Part shown: in pieces, positions 1 to 9,080 of the stretch | Layout: every line of letters begins with the position of its first letter | Numbering within the stretch: position 1 is the stretch's first letter | Source: Chamaecyparis obtusa | Taxonomy: Eukaryota; Streptophyta; Pinopsida; Cupressales; Cupressaceae | Assembly: GCA_027943335.1 (NCBI GenBank) | Contig: BSBK01006398.1 | Location: forward strand, 398,501-462,500 | DNA length: 64,000 nt | Direction of reading: 5' to 3' | The notes under the pieces: model-generated | What the model was told of the DNA's origin: nothing | Databases searched by the model: none | Seen by the model: the letters and a program-made list of their open reading frames with translations, nothing else | Made by a program: the position numbers and the translations under genes

Positions 1-80
1 CTCTTGAGAGAGAGTTTACCATCTTTGAAGAATTTTCATATCATGGTAAGTTATCACACACAATAACAATATACATGTTA

Positions 81-209
81 AGATGTCTGGACCAATCCGG
101 CTCAACCCTTTTCAGGAGTCTATCTTAACAACTGTTACACCACAAGTGATAACACTAGTAACAAGATGTCCGGACCAATCCGGCTCAACCCTTTTCAGGA
201 GTCAATCTT
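81..209. repeat. 46-bp direct repeat in Copia-A 3' region
   Basis: Two copies, 81-126 and 164-209, start agatgtc[t/c]ggaccaatcc and differ at only two positions. They are separated by 37 bp. They lie between the RNase H stop and the missing 3' LTR, in noncoding element DNA. Confidence 0.9.
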
Positions 210-217
210 GAAACCTT

Positions 218-254
218 GTTACTATTTTCAAGATCGTCACCTTGAAATAGTAAC
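218..254. repeat. Inverted repeat (14-bp stem with one bulge)
   Basis: The arms are 218-232 (gttactattttcaag) and 241-254 (cttgaaatagtaac), with an 8-nt loop and one extra T in the left arm. A second small hairpin, gaagat-cgtc-atcttc, follows at about 264-279. Both lie in the 3' noncoding region of Copia-A. Confidence 0.85.
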
Positions 255-339
255 CGATACACAGAAGATCGTCATCTTCACAATTTTGAAATATTTCAAT
301 TTATATATATATATTCATGAATAATATGTACATCAATAA

Positions 340-2271
340 TTACATTTGGATTAAACCAATTCTCTTTCGGAAGAACTCAATCTTCACCCTTGCAAGGGAT
401 TTAGTGAAAATATCAGCATTTTGTTCTTCAGTGCTGATGTAGACTAGTTTAATGATTTTCCTGTCTACCATATCTCTTACATAGTGATATGGAATCTCTA
501 TGTGTTTTGACCTATTGTGAAATACAGGATTTACAGAGAGCTTGATACAACTCTGATTATCACAATGAATAATAGTAGGTAATAGGGGTTTACCAATTAG
601 GTCAAAAAGTAATTTCCTTAACCATACTGCTTCTCTAGCTCCCATAGATGCAGCCATGTATTCTGCCTCCGTTGAACTCTGAGCTACAGCTGATTGTTTT
701 CGACTAAACCAAGAAATAATAGCCGAACCCAAACTGAAACAAACTCCTGTGGTACTTTTACGATCAGTGGAACTCCCTGCCCAATCAGAATCTGAATAAC
801 CTTGAAGTTGAATTTCAGTTTTGTCATATTTTAGTCCAAGTTCACTTGTACCTTTTAAATATCTCAATATGTGCTTAGATGCCATTAGATGAATCTGTTT
901 AGGTTCACACATAAAGTGACTTAGAACATTCGTGGCATAGCAAATATCAGGACGAGTATTCACCAGATACATGAGAGATCCAATTATCTGTCTAAACAGT
1001 GTAACATCTGCAGGTTCTGAATTTTCTGCTTCATCCTTTAACTTTTGAAGATTTGTCTCCATGGGTGTAGCTAGGGGTTTACACTCTGCCATACCAAATC
1101 TGTTCAGAATGTCAGAAATATATTTCTTTTGACTAAGAAGAATGTGATCTTTGTTTTGAATAATTTCAAGACCTAGAAAATAGTGTAGTAGGCCCATATC
1201 CTTCATATCAAATTCAGCTACTAGGTCCTTTTTACATTTATCAATTAGGTGGTCTTCTCCTGTAATGAGCAAATCATCAACATAGAGAACTAGAATTATC
1301 ATGTCTCCTTTTTCAATTTTGAAGTATATATTAGGATCTGCTATATTCTTAGAGTACTCTAATTTGTTCAAGTACTGATCTATTCTTTCATACCATGCTC
1401 TGGGAGCTTGTTTGAGCCCATAAAGAGCTTTCTTTAACTTGCATACATATATTTCTTTGTCATGAGTGAGAAATCCTTCTGGTTGTTCAATGTAAACTTC
1501 TTCCTCAATTTTACCATTTAAGAATGCAGTCTTGACATCCATTTGATGTACTTTCCATCCTTTAGATGCTGCAATGGCAAGTATGGTTTTGACAGATGTG
1601 TATCGGGCTATTGGAGCAAAAGTTTCCTCATAATCAATACCTTCTTTCTGTGAAAAACCTCTAGCAACGAATTGAGCTTTATGTTTATCAATACTGCCAT
1701 CAGGAGCATACTTGATTTTGAATAGCCATTTTGATGATACTACTGACTTATGTTTAGGTCTAGGAACAATGTCCCATACATCATTTTTTAGAATGGACTG
1801 ATATTCTTCAATCATTGCTTCTCTCCAGGCTTGTTTTGATAATGCTTTCTCAACACTGACCGGTTCTGATTCTGAGGGTTCAGTTAGAAGAGCAGTGTAA
1901 CATTTTTGTGTTTTAGTTCTTTTGTTTTCTCTGGAGATTTGTGTTGGTTCCACATTATTTTCTTCAAGCATTTTTCTGGCCCATAATGGTCTCTTTTTAT
2001 TATGGTCTAAATCAGATGGTTCAGAATCAGAGATTTCTTCTTCATTATTTGAGTCCATGTTTGAATTGTTATATTCATTTTCTCCCTCAATTGAGAAATC
2101 TTTGTCAGGGCTTATAAGGCTGATGTCTTCATTATTTGAGGATGAGAAGTTTTCTTCAAATTTTACATCTCTGCTTATTTCTACTGATTTCTGATTAGGG
2201 ATATAGATTCGATATCCTTTAGAGTCTTCACTGTAGCCTAGAAAAATACCTTTCTTACCAGAAGGTTCCAA
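340..2271 (-). CDS. Copia-A pol C-terminal part: reverse transcriptase and RNase H
   Basis: About 640 codons in the same frame as the upstream Gag-PR-INT ORF, separated from it only by one TAA and three codons. The first codon at 2,271 is TTG, so this is not a separate gene start but the continuation of one polyprotein. The N-terminal 140 residues are the acidic integrase-RT linker, beginning with the GKKGIFLGYS motif. RT follows, with KARFVARGFSQ-like and QMDVKTAFLNG motifs and the catalytic YVDD near residue 330. RNase H has DSDWAGS near 495, STEAEY near 534 and HCDNQS near 568. The ORF stops with TAA at 340-342. All catalytic motifs are present. It would copy element RNA into cDNA in cytoplasmic particles. 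Confidence 0.9.
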   Translation of the reverse strand: MEPSGKKGIFLGYSEDSKGYRIYIPNQKSVEISRDVKFEENFSSSNNEDISLISPDKDFSIEGENEYNNSNMDSNNEEEISDSEPSDLDHNKKRPLWARKMLEENNVEPTQISRENKRTKTQKCYTALLTEPSESEPVSVEKALSKQAWREAMIEEYQSILKNDVWDIVPRPKHKSVVSSKWLFKIKYAPDGSIDKHKAQFVARGFSQKEGIDYEETFAPIARYTSVKTILAIAASKGWKVHQMDVKTAFLNGKIEEEVYIEQPEGFLTHDKEIYVCKLKKALYGLKQAPRAWYERIDQYLNKLEYSKNIADPNIYFKIEKGDMIILVLYVDDLLITGEDHLIDKCKKDLVAEFDMKDMGLLHYFLGLEIIQNKDHILLSQKKYISDILNRFGMAECKPLATPMETNLQKLKDEAENSEPADVTLFRQIIGSLMYLVNTRPDICYATNVLSHFMCEPKQIHLMASKHILRYLKGTSELGLKYDKTEIQLQGYSDSDWAGSSTDRKSTTGVCFSLGSAIISWFSRKQSAVAQSSTEAEYMAASMGAREAVWLRKLLFDLIGKPLLPTIIHCDNQSCIKLSVNPVFHNRSKHIEIPYHYVRDMVDRKIIKLVYISTEEQNADIFTKSLARVKIEFFRKRIGLIQM

Positions 2272-2280
2272 TTTAGTTCT

Positions 2281-2283
2281 TTA
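2281..2283 (-). other. Single in-frame TAA between integrase and RT of Copia-A
   Basis: The TAA at 2,283-2,281 (read on the minus strand) is followed in the same frame by RTKLEP and the linker motif GKKGIFLGYS. The sister element Copia-B also has KKGIFVGYS after this junction. Nothing else in about 1,300 codons is broken. Confidence 0.85.
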
Positions 2284-4251
2284 CTCCTTTGGTACATGTA
2301 TATATACTGGACAGCCAAATACTCTTAAATGACTAAGATCAGGTTTAACTCCTGTGAATACTTCTTCTAGTGTGGTATTTTCAAGTATCGCATGTGGACA
2401 TCTGTTTTGAATGTAAACTGCAGTGTTGGCAGCTTCTGCCCAGTAAGATATATGAATATTATGATCATGCATCATGGCTTTTGCTGCTTCAATGATGGTC
2501 CTATTCTTTCTTTCTGCTACTCCTTTCTGTTGAGGGTTATAAGCTACAGTATACTCCCTCTTAATCTCAACAGATTTACAATAGTTTTTGAAGTTATCAG
2601 AAGTAAATTCACCACCATTGTCTGATCTAAGAGTTTTGATTTTCTTATTGGTTTGATTTTCTACTAATGCTTTGAGTTCTAGAAATTTTGCTAGAACTTC
2701 ACATGACTCTTTAAGTTTTAAAAAATATATCCATGTTTTCCTAGAATAATCATCTACGAATATTAGATAATATAGGGCACCAGAGAAGGAAGGAGTAGAC
2801 ATAGGGCCACACATATCAGTGTGAATGAGTTCTAAAACACTATTTGTCTTACGTTCACTTGTGGGAAAAGATTTTTTAATGTTCTTTCCTAATGCACATC
2901 CTTTACAAATACTAGAGTGATCAGATTTTAGAGAAGGTATACCAAAAGTGATTTTATGCAGGGTAGGAAGGGCACTATATCCAATGTGTCCTAGTCTTTT
3001 GTGCCAAATTTCATTATCTTGTTGTGTGTTGTGAATTAGAGCTAATTTCTGTTCATTACATAGTTTGAACAAGCTGCCTTCTCTGGACCCTATGTGTATT
3101 GCATTTTTTATGTTCGTATTTTTGTTCCAGATAAGAACCTTTTCTTCATTAAAAGTTACCCTATATCCTTGATCAGCTAGTCCAGATATAGAGATTAGGT
3201 TTCTCTTTATTCCAGGTACATATAATACTTCTTGTAACTGTAGAGTGACTCCGTCTCTTATTTGTATCAAACAGGTCCCAATTCCTTTTACCGGATACGT
3301 GGAGTTGTCACCAATAGTTACTTCTTCTGAAGAGTTTCCAGAGAGGGTTTCGAACTGATCTCTGAATCCAGTGATGTGTCTTGATCCACCGCTATCTATT
3401 ATCCAAGTATTTTTATTTGAATTTAGTTCACTTGCTAATGCTAGATAAAAGAGTGAGTTTTCTGGTCTTTTCACTTCTGCTAGGGCTGCTTGAATTTTCT
3501 GTCTTTCTGGACAGTATTTGTGAATATGTCCAAATTTGTCACATTTATGACATTTTACTTTGGAGAGATCCTTCTTGAAGTGATGTTTTCCACTATTTGA
3601 ATTTGAGAATTTCCTCTTCTTTTTCTGAGATGATTTAACATGAAGGGCTTGTACTTCATTCTCATTTTTAGTCCCCATTCCTGTGGATGCTAATCTGGAT
3701 TCTTCTTGAGTACAGTCGTTCTTTAATTGTTCGAATCTAGGTAAGGGTGGTCTTGTACTAATGCACTGAATGAAGGTTTCCCAAGAGTTAGGTAATCCCT
3801 TTAGCACGATTAGAGTAAGTTCAGTGTCTTCTATAGTATTTCCAATACAAAGAAGTTGATCTCTTATTTCAGATATCCTTAGAAAATAAGATGTGATAGT
3901 TTCCCCTTTGTTCATTTTCATGTTAAGGAGCTGACCTTTTAATGTTAAAATTCTGCTGGCATTATTGATCTCAAATGTGTCTTGAATGATTTTGAACATT
4001 TCAAAGGCACTGGTAATTCTTGATATGCTAGGGAGGATAGCATCCTTTACGGAATCAATAATTAACTTCCTAGCTTTGTTGTTTCTCCTTTTCCATGTTG
4101 TTTTCTCCGTTTCTTCTTCAGGCATCTTAATGTCTTTTTCAATATATTCCTCTAATTCAAGTTCCATAAGAATAGAGGTAAGTCTAGTCCTCCAAGATAC
4201 GAAGTTTGAGGGACCTTCTAATTTGTCTTCCATTCTCATGCATTGAGCCAT
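2281..4251 (-). CDS. Copia-A Gag, protease and integrase
   Basis: 656 codons from an ATG at 4,251. Residues 1-190 form a UBN2-type Gag. A CCHC zinc knuckle (CHKCDKFGHIHKYC) lies near residue 234. The aspartic protease motif WIIDSGGSRH is near 284 with the catalytic DSG intact. Integrase has its HHCC finger (WHKRLGH to CKGC, about 417-448) and catalytic core with D near 478, D in SDNGGEF near 543 and E in AERKNR near 580. The ORF ends HVPKE then TAA (2,281-2,283), in the middle of what is normally one continuous polyprotein. The codon on each side stays in frame. A single base change in a Lys codon would explain it; programmed readthrough is an alternative I cannot exclude. Confidence 0.9.
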   Translation of the reverse strand: MAQCMRMEDKLEGPSNFVSWRTRLTSILMELELEEYIEKDIKMPEEETEKTTWKRRNNKARKLIIDSVKDAILPSISRITSAFEMFKIIQDTFEINNASRILTLKGQLLNMKMNKGETITSYFLRISEIRDQLLCIGNTIEDTELTLIVLKGLPNSWETFIQCISTRPPLPRFEQLKNDCTQEESRLASTGMGTKNENEVQALHVKSSQKKKRKFSNSNSGKHHFKKDLSKVKCHKCDKFGHIHKYCPERQKIQAALAEVKRPENSLFYLALASELNSNKNTWIIDSGGSRHITGFRDQFETLSGNSSEEVTIGDNSTYPVKGIGTCLIQIRDGVTLQLQEVLYVPGIKRNLISISGLADQGYRVTFNEEKVLIWNKNTNIKNAIHIGSREGSLFKLCNEQKLALIHNTQQDNEIWHKRLGHIGYSALPTLHKITFGIPSLKSDHSSICKGCALGKNIKKSFPTSERKTNSVLELIHTDMCGPMSTPSFSGALYYLIFVDDYSRKTWIYFLKLKESCEVLAKFLELKALVENQTNKKIKTLRSDNGGEFTSDNFKNYCKSVEIKREYTVAYNPQQKGVAERKNRTIIEAAKAMMHDHNIHISYWAEAANTAVYIQNRCPHAILENTTLEEVFTGVKPDLSHLRVFGCPVYIHVPKE

Positions 4252-4331
4252 AATTATATAATATAAAAATTTAATAATGTGCTCAGTTATTATGTAGAGT
4301 TTATAAATATATCTTCCTTAAAAACCTTGTT

Positions 4332-4343
4332 GCTCTAATACCA
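4332..4343 (-). other. Copia-A primer-binding site (Met-tRNA type)
   Basis: On the minus strand this reads TGGTATTAGAGC, one mismatch from TGGTATCAGAGC, the complement of the initiator Met-tRNA 3' end used by most plant Copia elements. It directly follows the LTR end CTTAACA, which fixes the LTR boundary at 4,344. Confidence 0.8.
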
Positions 4344-4556
4344 TGTTAAGAAATTTAGATCTGAAGATGCTTAAGAATACTAAGATGCTGTGGGAAACAA
4401 TTGCCGTTGTGATTGATTGATCCCACAACATATATCTAATATTTATATTGAACCGAAAAGGTGGCAGGAATTAAAAGTCATGACTTATCATAATATAAGT
4501 CACGACTGTTGTTTTAATTAAACTGACTGCACTAAAGTTACGACAGTCATTATACT

Positions 4557-4599
4557 ATCGTGACTGTCATATGTGAACAGTCACGATATTATCGTGACT
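4557..4599. repeat. Back-to-back inverted repeats of the CGTGACTG motif
   Basis: atcgtgactgt at 4,557-4,567 pairs with acagtcacgat at 4,577-4,587. The latter's agtcacgat pairs in turn with atcgtgact at 4,591-4,599, so the middle arm can form either of two mutually exclusive hairpins. More degenerate copies occur at 4,492-4,507, 4,539-4,548 and 4,612-4,632. Confidence 0.85.
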
Positions 4600-4736
4600 G
4601 CCACATATGCCAATCACGATAGATATCGCGACTTTATACTTACGGCAGATAATACATTTAATACCACTTACGACAGTCAACATACTTTGACAGTTATATT
4701 AAAACCGATTCAATATTATATATTATATGTATTACG

Positions 4737-4738
<2 letters not shown>

Positions 4739-4783
<45 letters not shown>
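4739..4783. repeat. (TA)n microsatellite
   Basis: About 22 uninterrupted AT/TA units inside the Copia-A LTR, followed by further AT-rich sequence to about 4,870. Confidence 0.95.
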
Positions 4784-4904
4784 GATTATTTAATATATCA
4801 AATATATATATTATATCTTCAATTTAATATATATATTGTATTTCATTATATATATGTATATATAATATGTCGTTTTATTAAACACGAATGAACATATTTT
4901 AACA

Positions 4905-6110
4905 CATTTAAGAAGGCTGTTTTCACATCCATTTGATGAAGTTTCCAGCCCTTCACTGCTGCAATAGCTATGATGGTTTTGATGAAAGTGTAGCGAGCCA
5001 CTGGAGCAAAGGTTTATTCATAGTTTATGCCTTCTTTTTGAGAAAAACCTCTAGCTACAAATCTGGCCTTGTACTTTTCTATACTTCCATCAACTGCATG
5101 CTTAATTTTAAATAACCATTTAGATGAAACAATTGATTTACCTTTTGGTCTCGGAACAATGTCCCATACATCATTTTTAATGATGGACTAATATTCTTTC
5201 ATCATGGTATCTTTCCACACTTGCTGATTTGAAGCTTCTTCAACATTGAAAGGTTCAGATGCAATTATGTGACTCATTAATGCAACATAACCAGCAAACT
5301 GTTGAGGCCTTTTACTTTCTCTAAAGGTAACACGAGGGGCTGCATAATTTTCAGCTTCTTCCACTATGTTGCTAGCCCATAAAGGTCTTTTCTTATTGGC
5401 TGGAGTAATATTGGGACCTACTGAAGTATCTATAGAATCAACTGGATTAATTGTATCAACATGATCTTCTAAATCTGCATTCTCCCTTTGAATCTCTGCA
5501 GGTGGATTTGGATCAGCCAAGACTAAATCTTGAGGATGCTCAAGATTTTCTTCATCATTTTCAATGATAGACTCTTTAGATAACTTGCAAGCTATATCTT
5601 CATCAAATGTGACATCCCTGCTGATTTCAATTTGTTTTTGACCTGGAACATATATCCTGAAAGCTTTTGAAGAATCACTATAACCAACAAATATCCCTTT
5701 CTTTCTTGAAAGTTCCAACTTTGTTATTTTCTCTTTTGGAATGTGAATGTAAACTGAGCATCCAAAAGTTCTGAATTAACTAATGTTTGGTTTGATACTT
5801 GAGAATGCTTCTTCCAGAGTCATGTTGTCAAGAATCTATTGAGGACTACGTTTTTGAATGTGGATTGTTGTCTTGCAAGCTTTAGCCCATAGGAATGTAG
5901 AGAGGCTTTGATCGTGAATCATAGCCTTTGCTTCCTCAATAACAACGCTATTTTTTCTTTCAGCAACACCATTTTGTTAAAGATTATAGGGAACACAAAA
6001 CTCTCTCTTAATCCCAACTTTAACACAAAAATTATGAAAAATTCTGGACACATTCTATACCATTATCAGATCTTAGAATCTTAATCCTTTTGTTAGAAAG
6101 ACTTTCAACG
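4905..6110 (-). pseudogene. Copia-B integrase C-terminus, linker and RT start
   Basis: Reading leftwards from 6,110, the frame gives ESLSNKRIKILRSDNG (integrase, second catalytic D), then ERKN-like residues with several stops. An open stretch at 5,718-5,188 follows: KKGIFVGYSDSSKAFRIY, the acidic linker, then ASNQQVWKDTMMKEY and a stop. After that come the RT beginnings through QMDVKTAFLN at 4,905. RT is cut there by the Copia-A LTR; YVDD and RNase H are not present here. Several stops and small indels make it non-functional. Confidence 0.85.
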
Positions 6111-6808
6111 TGTTGATATTAATGCTTTGTCGGCAAATATCACTTGCACCGAATAAGATATTAAATAGATGGCACATATATTTCGATATATAAATATTAA
6201 GATTAAATATATAAGATATTTAATATTCATTGTTTATGAGGAAATCGATTTTATGTTGCTTAAATTGTTTGGGCCCAAAGTCGGCCCTTGTGGAATATTT
6301 ATTCTTATTCAGGTTGGCCCCTTGAGGAGGCTTTCCCTTCTCATATATATGAGGGACGATTCTTGGGAGGAGACACATAAAAAACATAACATGTGCTCTC
6401 CTCTCCCAAGAATTGGTTCAGGCTGCTAGAAGGCAGCAGCGAATCCCATTAAGGAGCAGTGAATTCACCATTAAGGAGGCAGCGAATTCACCATTGAAGT
6501 GCAACGAATCTCAGACTAACGAGTAGCGAATTCTCTGCCCTAATAGCAGCACATCTAGGTGTGAATTCTGGAGCAGATCTCAAGGCAGATTTACATTGGC
6601 TTTGATCTGATCTTAGGTCAAAGTAAATATCAGATTGATGTCATTTTGGAAGCCCTAAATGAGCTGACCTAGCCCATTCACATCCATTCAGAACTACAAT
6701 CCAGGTACTATCTCTCCTTGCTCTTTATCATTTCTTTATATCCTGTGCTTAGTCTTGAAAGATCTCTATAGCTTGAACATTCCTAGGTAAATCTGGAAAA
6801 TATTAACA
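6111..6808. mobile_element. Solo LTR-1 (698 bp) inserted in Copia-B integrase
   Basis: It begins TGTTGATATT and ends AATATTAACA, a 10-bp inverted terminus with one mismatch. It is flanked by caacg (6,106-6,110) and caacc (6,809-6,813), a 5-bp target duplication with one difference. Removing it restores the Copia-B frame (KALV then ESLSNKR). A TATA-like ctcatatatatgagg lies near 6,340 in plus orientation, suggesting the LTR reads left to right. No internal region remains, so it is a product of LTR-LTR recombination. The family is not recognised. Confidence 0.9.
6433..6545. repeat. Imperfect tandem repeat of about 24 bp in solo LTR-1
   Basis: Four or five units built around cattaaggagcagcgaattc: gcagcgaatccc-attaaggag, cagtgaattcac-cattaaggag, gcagcgaattcac-cattgaag, gcaacgaatctcag-actaacgag, tagcgaattc. 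The unit length drifts from 23 to 26 bp. Confidence 0.8.
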
Positions 6809-7025
6809 CAACCAAGGCTTTGAATTCTTTAAAATGAGACAACACTTCATCAGATTCCTTAGACTTAAGAAAATAGATCCAACACTCACGAGATAAATCA
6901 TCAATGAAAGTAATATAATACCAATAACCACTAAGGGATGCAACAAACATGGGACCACATAAATTTGAATGAATTAATTCTAGAATCTCTTTAGCTCTAG
7001 ATTCACTACTATGAAAAGTGCTCTT
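6809..7025 (-). pseudogene. Copia-B integrase catalytic core
   Basis: On the minus strand this reads STFHSSESRAKEILELIH, then SNLCGPM (the first catalytic D is replaced by N; Copia-A has HTDMCGPM), YYITFIDDLSRECWIYFLK and FKEFKALV. The right edge at 7,025 is the ctctt target copy of solo LTR-2 and the left edge is the solo LTR-1 target copy. The D-to-N change at the first catalytic position would inactivate it even without the insertions. Confidence 0.85.
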
Positions 7026-7907
7026 TGTCATGAGCCGGATTTTTGGCCATAATTCCATCTTGCATAATAATCTACTTGTATATTAATTCCTTTATAAACT
7101 ATGATTTACTTTCACATTGATTAAATATATAGACTTATTGAAATTATTATAAATCGTTTGTACCATTTAATAAAGAATAAATAATTAATAAATAATAATA
7201 AATTTAATCTCTATTTTTTATAATACTCTAAATGGTAACTATATATTAATACAATTGTTATTGTTAATATTGATATTATTAATATTAATTTCAGAATACT
7301 CTCTATATTAAATAATAATAAACATATATATTAATAATACTGACGTTAGTATTATTAATCATAAAGCATTATTATTAATAATAATAATATAATACTTTAT
7401 ATAATAATAAACATATATATTAATCTTAAATCCCCTACGCGATCCGTCATGCACAAACACCACCATTTGGGATGTATTTAAAAGAAGTAGTCGTATGGCA
7501 AAGAATCATGGCAGCAGGAGAGAGAACACCAAAAGGGAGCTCAACAACGAAGGATAGAGACAGAGTTCGCAGTAAGAAGTTTCCACAGATGTAATACCCT
7601 TTCGGGTGACACTTACTCTGCAGGAGGCGATCACACCTGGCAGTAAGACTGGTCAAGGGTGACACAACGATAGAGACACCAAGGCTGGCTTCCCTCCAAG
7701 CATTCAACGCAGGTAAAATAGGTGATAGGTAAATATTACTTGCCATCCTGAATACACATGAATTAACGTCTCAGTCTCGGTTCACCATATAAATAAAAAG
7801 AATTAGTATAAATCCTTTATTTGATTTTAAATATTACTTTAAAAGAAGCACTAACGTATTTAATGGTCATATATATATATATATATAATAGATAATATCT
7901 ATATATA

Positions 7908-7940
<33 letters not shown>

Positions 7941-8404
7941 AAACAAATAATAAGTACTTGGAATAAATATATTTGAAACATGTTCTTAAGCTTAGGTGAG
8001 TTAGGAAGGGAAAGCACCTAAGGAACCATAGTTATGGGGAATACGTGGATATGATCTAGGTTCTGCCAAAGGTCCCTTTAGGTCCTCTTGCCCCTTACGC
8101 TAACCACCCAATAACTATATTCATCGTAAGAGGAGATGAATTAGGGAGGGCAAGCACTCAACGGGTTGAGTCAAGGAGAATACGGGAATTCCGATTCCGA
8201 TTCTACCTAGAACTCTTTGAGTCTTCTTGGCCCTTACGCTAATCATCTTACGTCTTAACGATTGACACTATCTAAACATAACAATTAATTATCCTAACTC
8301 TTGATTAGAATGATGAATATTGAGCTCTATTATACTATAATTATTATCTTTATTAATGATTTCTTTTTCTCATTGTTTCTAGAAGACGACTAGGGACATT
8401 TCAC
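7026..8404. mobile_element. Solo LTR-2 (1,379 bp) inserted in Copia-B integrase finger
   Basis: It begins TGTCATGAGCC and ends GGGACATTTCA, flanked by a perfect 5-bp duplication ctctt (7,021-7,025 and 8,405-8,409). Removing one copy joins the Copia-B codons GKNIKS-TFHSSES exactly. Reverse-complemented, it begins TGAAATGTCCC and ends GGCTCATGACA, matching the ends of solo LTR-4 (24,211-25,710) and LTR-5 (37,273-38,702). The three are therefore one family, this copy being in opposite orientation. An AT-rich left half, a TATG microsatellite (about 7,914-7,940) and an imperfect duplication near 8,000-8,250 lie inside. No coding sequence was seen. Confidence 0.9.
7990..8255. repeat. Imperfect tandem duplication of about 130 bp inside solo LTR-2
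   Basis: The segment from ggtgagttaggaagggaaag (about 7,993) to cccttacgctaacc (about 8,105) recurs as gatgaattagggagggcaag (about 8,126) to cccttacgctaatc (about 8,242). Similarity is moderate, so the duplication is old. Confidence 0.7.
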
Positions 8405-8481
8405 TCTTAATATTCTTACTCTAGTGCATCCCTTGCAAACTCCTTCATGGTTCTGAATTAGCTTTGGAAGACCAATAAAAA
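8405..8481 (-). pseudogene. Copia-B integrase zinc-finger segment
   Basis: On the minus strand, across the Gypsy-A insertion site, the reading is ASMEKVF (14,24x) then IGLPKLIQNHEGVCKGC, matching the Copia-A stretch ending SSICKGCALGKN. This short island between solo LTR-2 and Gypsy-A shows that both entered the same integrase gene independently. Confidence 0.85.
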
Positions 8482-9060
8482 TGATGCAGGAGCATTCGAG
8501 GATCAAGGCCGTTGACTCAGATGTGGGTTTTGATTGAGATTTACTTCCAAGGGTCATAACTTTTGATTCGGATGTGGGTTTTGGCTGAAATTTTACAGGC
8601 AGTTGCGTGAGGAGGAGCTATTTGGATTGCTGATGGAGCTCAGCTCGATTGGTGGCCATTTCGACATTTTTTCGGGAGCCTAAAATATCATCTTGGCCTC
8701 TGAAATTGGATTTTTGTGTTTTTTTCCAGTTTTTTAGAAAGTTGTTTTTGTAATAAATCCGAAATCATACTCTTGATTTCGTAGATTAGTTGGCAATTCA
8801 TCTTGCCTTAGCTGGGGGCTTTTCTTGGGAAAAATCAGGATTCGTAGGATGGGTTTTGAAAATTACCAAAAATGGAAAAATATGTTTTTCCCAAAAATTT
8901 GCCAAATATGGTAATTTTCGAAATTGTAATAAGTAGTTGTTTTTCTTTCATTGTAGAGGCAGAGTAGAGTTGGAAAAGTTTAATGAAGAATCTGGCATTC
9001 TGAAACTGATGTATTGTGTAATTTTCTGTGTTATTGTTTTGAAGGGTTTGGGCTACATCA
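8482..9060 (+). repeat. Gypsy-A 5' LTR (579 bp)
   Basis: TGATGCAGGAGCATTCG... to ...GGGCTACATCA. A degenerate primer-binding site (tattattagagc, 9 of 12 matches to TGGTATCAGAGC) follows within a few bases. Confidence 0.92.
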
Positions 9061-9080
9061 TTTATTATTAGAGCAGGAAG

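Larger units (their letters stand above)
1..4904 (-). mobile_element. Copia-A: nearly intact Ty1/copia retrotransposon, 3' end outside window
   Basis: The element reads right to left: putative 5' LTR (4,344-4,904), Met-tRNA primer-binding site, Gag-protease-integrase, then RT-RNase H, then about 340 bp of 3' noncoding DNA cut by the window edge. The only coding break I see is one in-frame TAA. No polypurine tract or 3' LTR was found between 1 and 339, so both presumably lie to the left. The right LTR end abuts an RT sequence of the related Copia-B exactly where its FLN codons begin, so Copia-A probably inserted into Copia-B. The left half of that target lies outside the window, so its duplication cannot be checked. 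Being almost unbroken while its host is wrecked, it looks like one of the younger elements here. Confidence 0.85.
4344..4904 (-). repeat. Copia-A putative 5' LTR (about 561 bp)
   Basis: On the plus strand it begins TGTTAAG next to the primer-binding site and is taken to end ..TTTTAACA at 4,904, giving a short inverted terminus (TGTTAA/TTAACA). The next bases (cattt at 4,905) already belong to Copia-B RT. It contains a cluster of inverted CGTGACTG/CAGTCACG repeats and a long TA microsatellite. The outer boundary is inferred, because the other LTR is not in the window. Confidence 0.6.

Noticed and set aside
75..340. TGTTAAGATG at 75 as the missing Copia-A 3' LTR
   Set aside because: Only the first eight bases match the 5' LTR at 4,344; the rest is unrelated and no purine tract borders it.
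6433..6545. CRISPR-like spaced repeat
   Set aside because: It is a drifting tandem repeat within an LTR of a eukaryotic element, without unique spacers or cas genes.
7447..7746. 99-codon minus-strand open frame
   Set aside because: It lies inside solo LTR-2, has no recognisable motif and is not shared with the other LTRs of the family.
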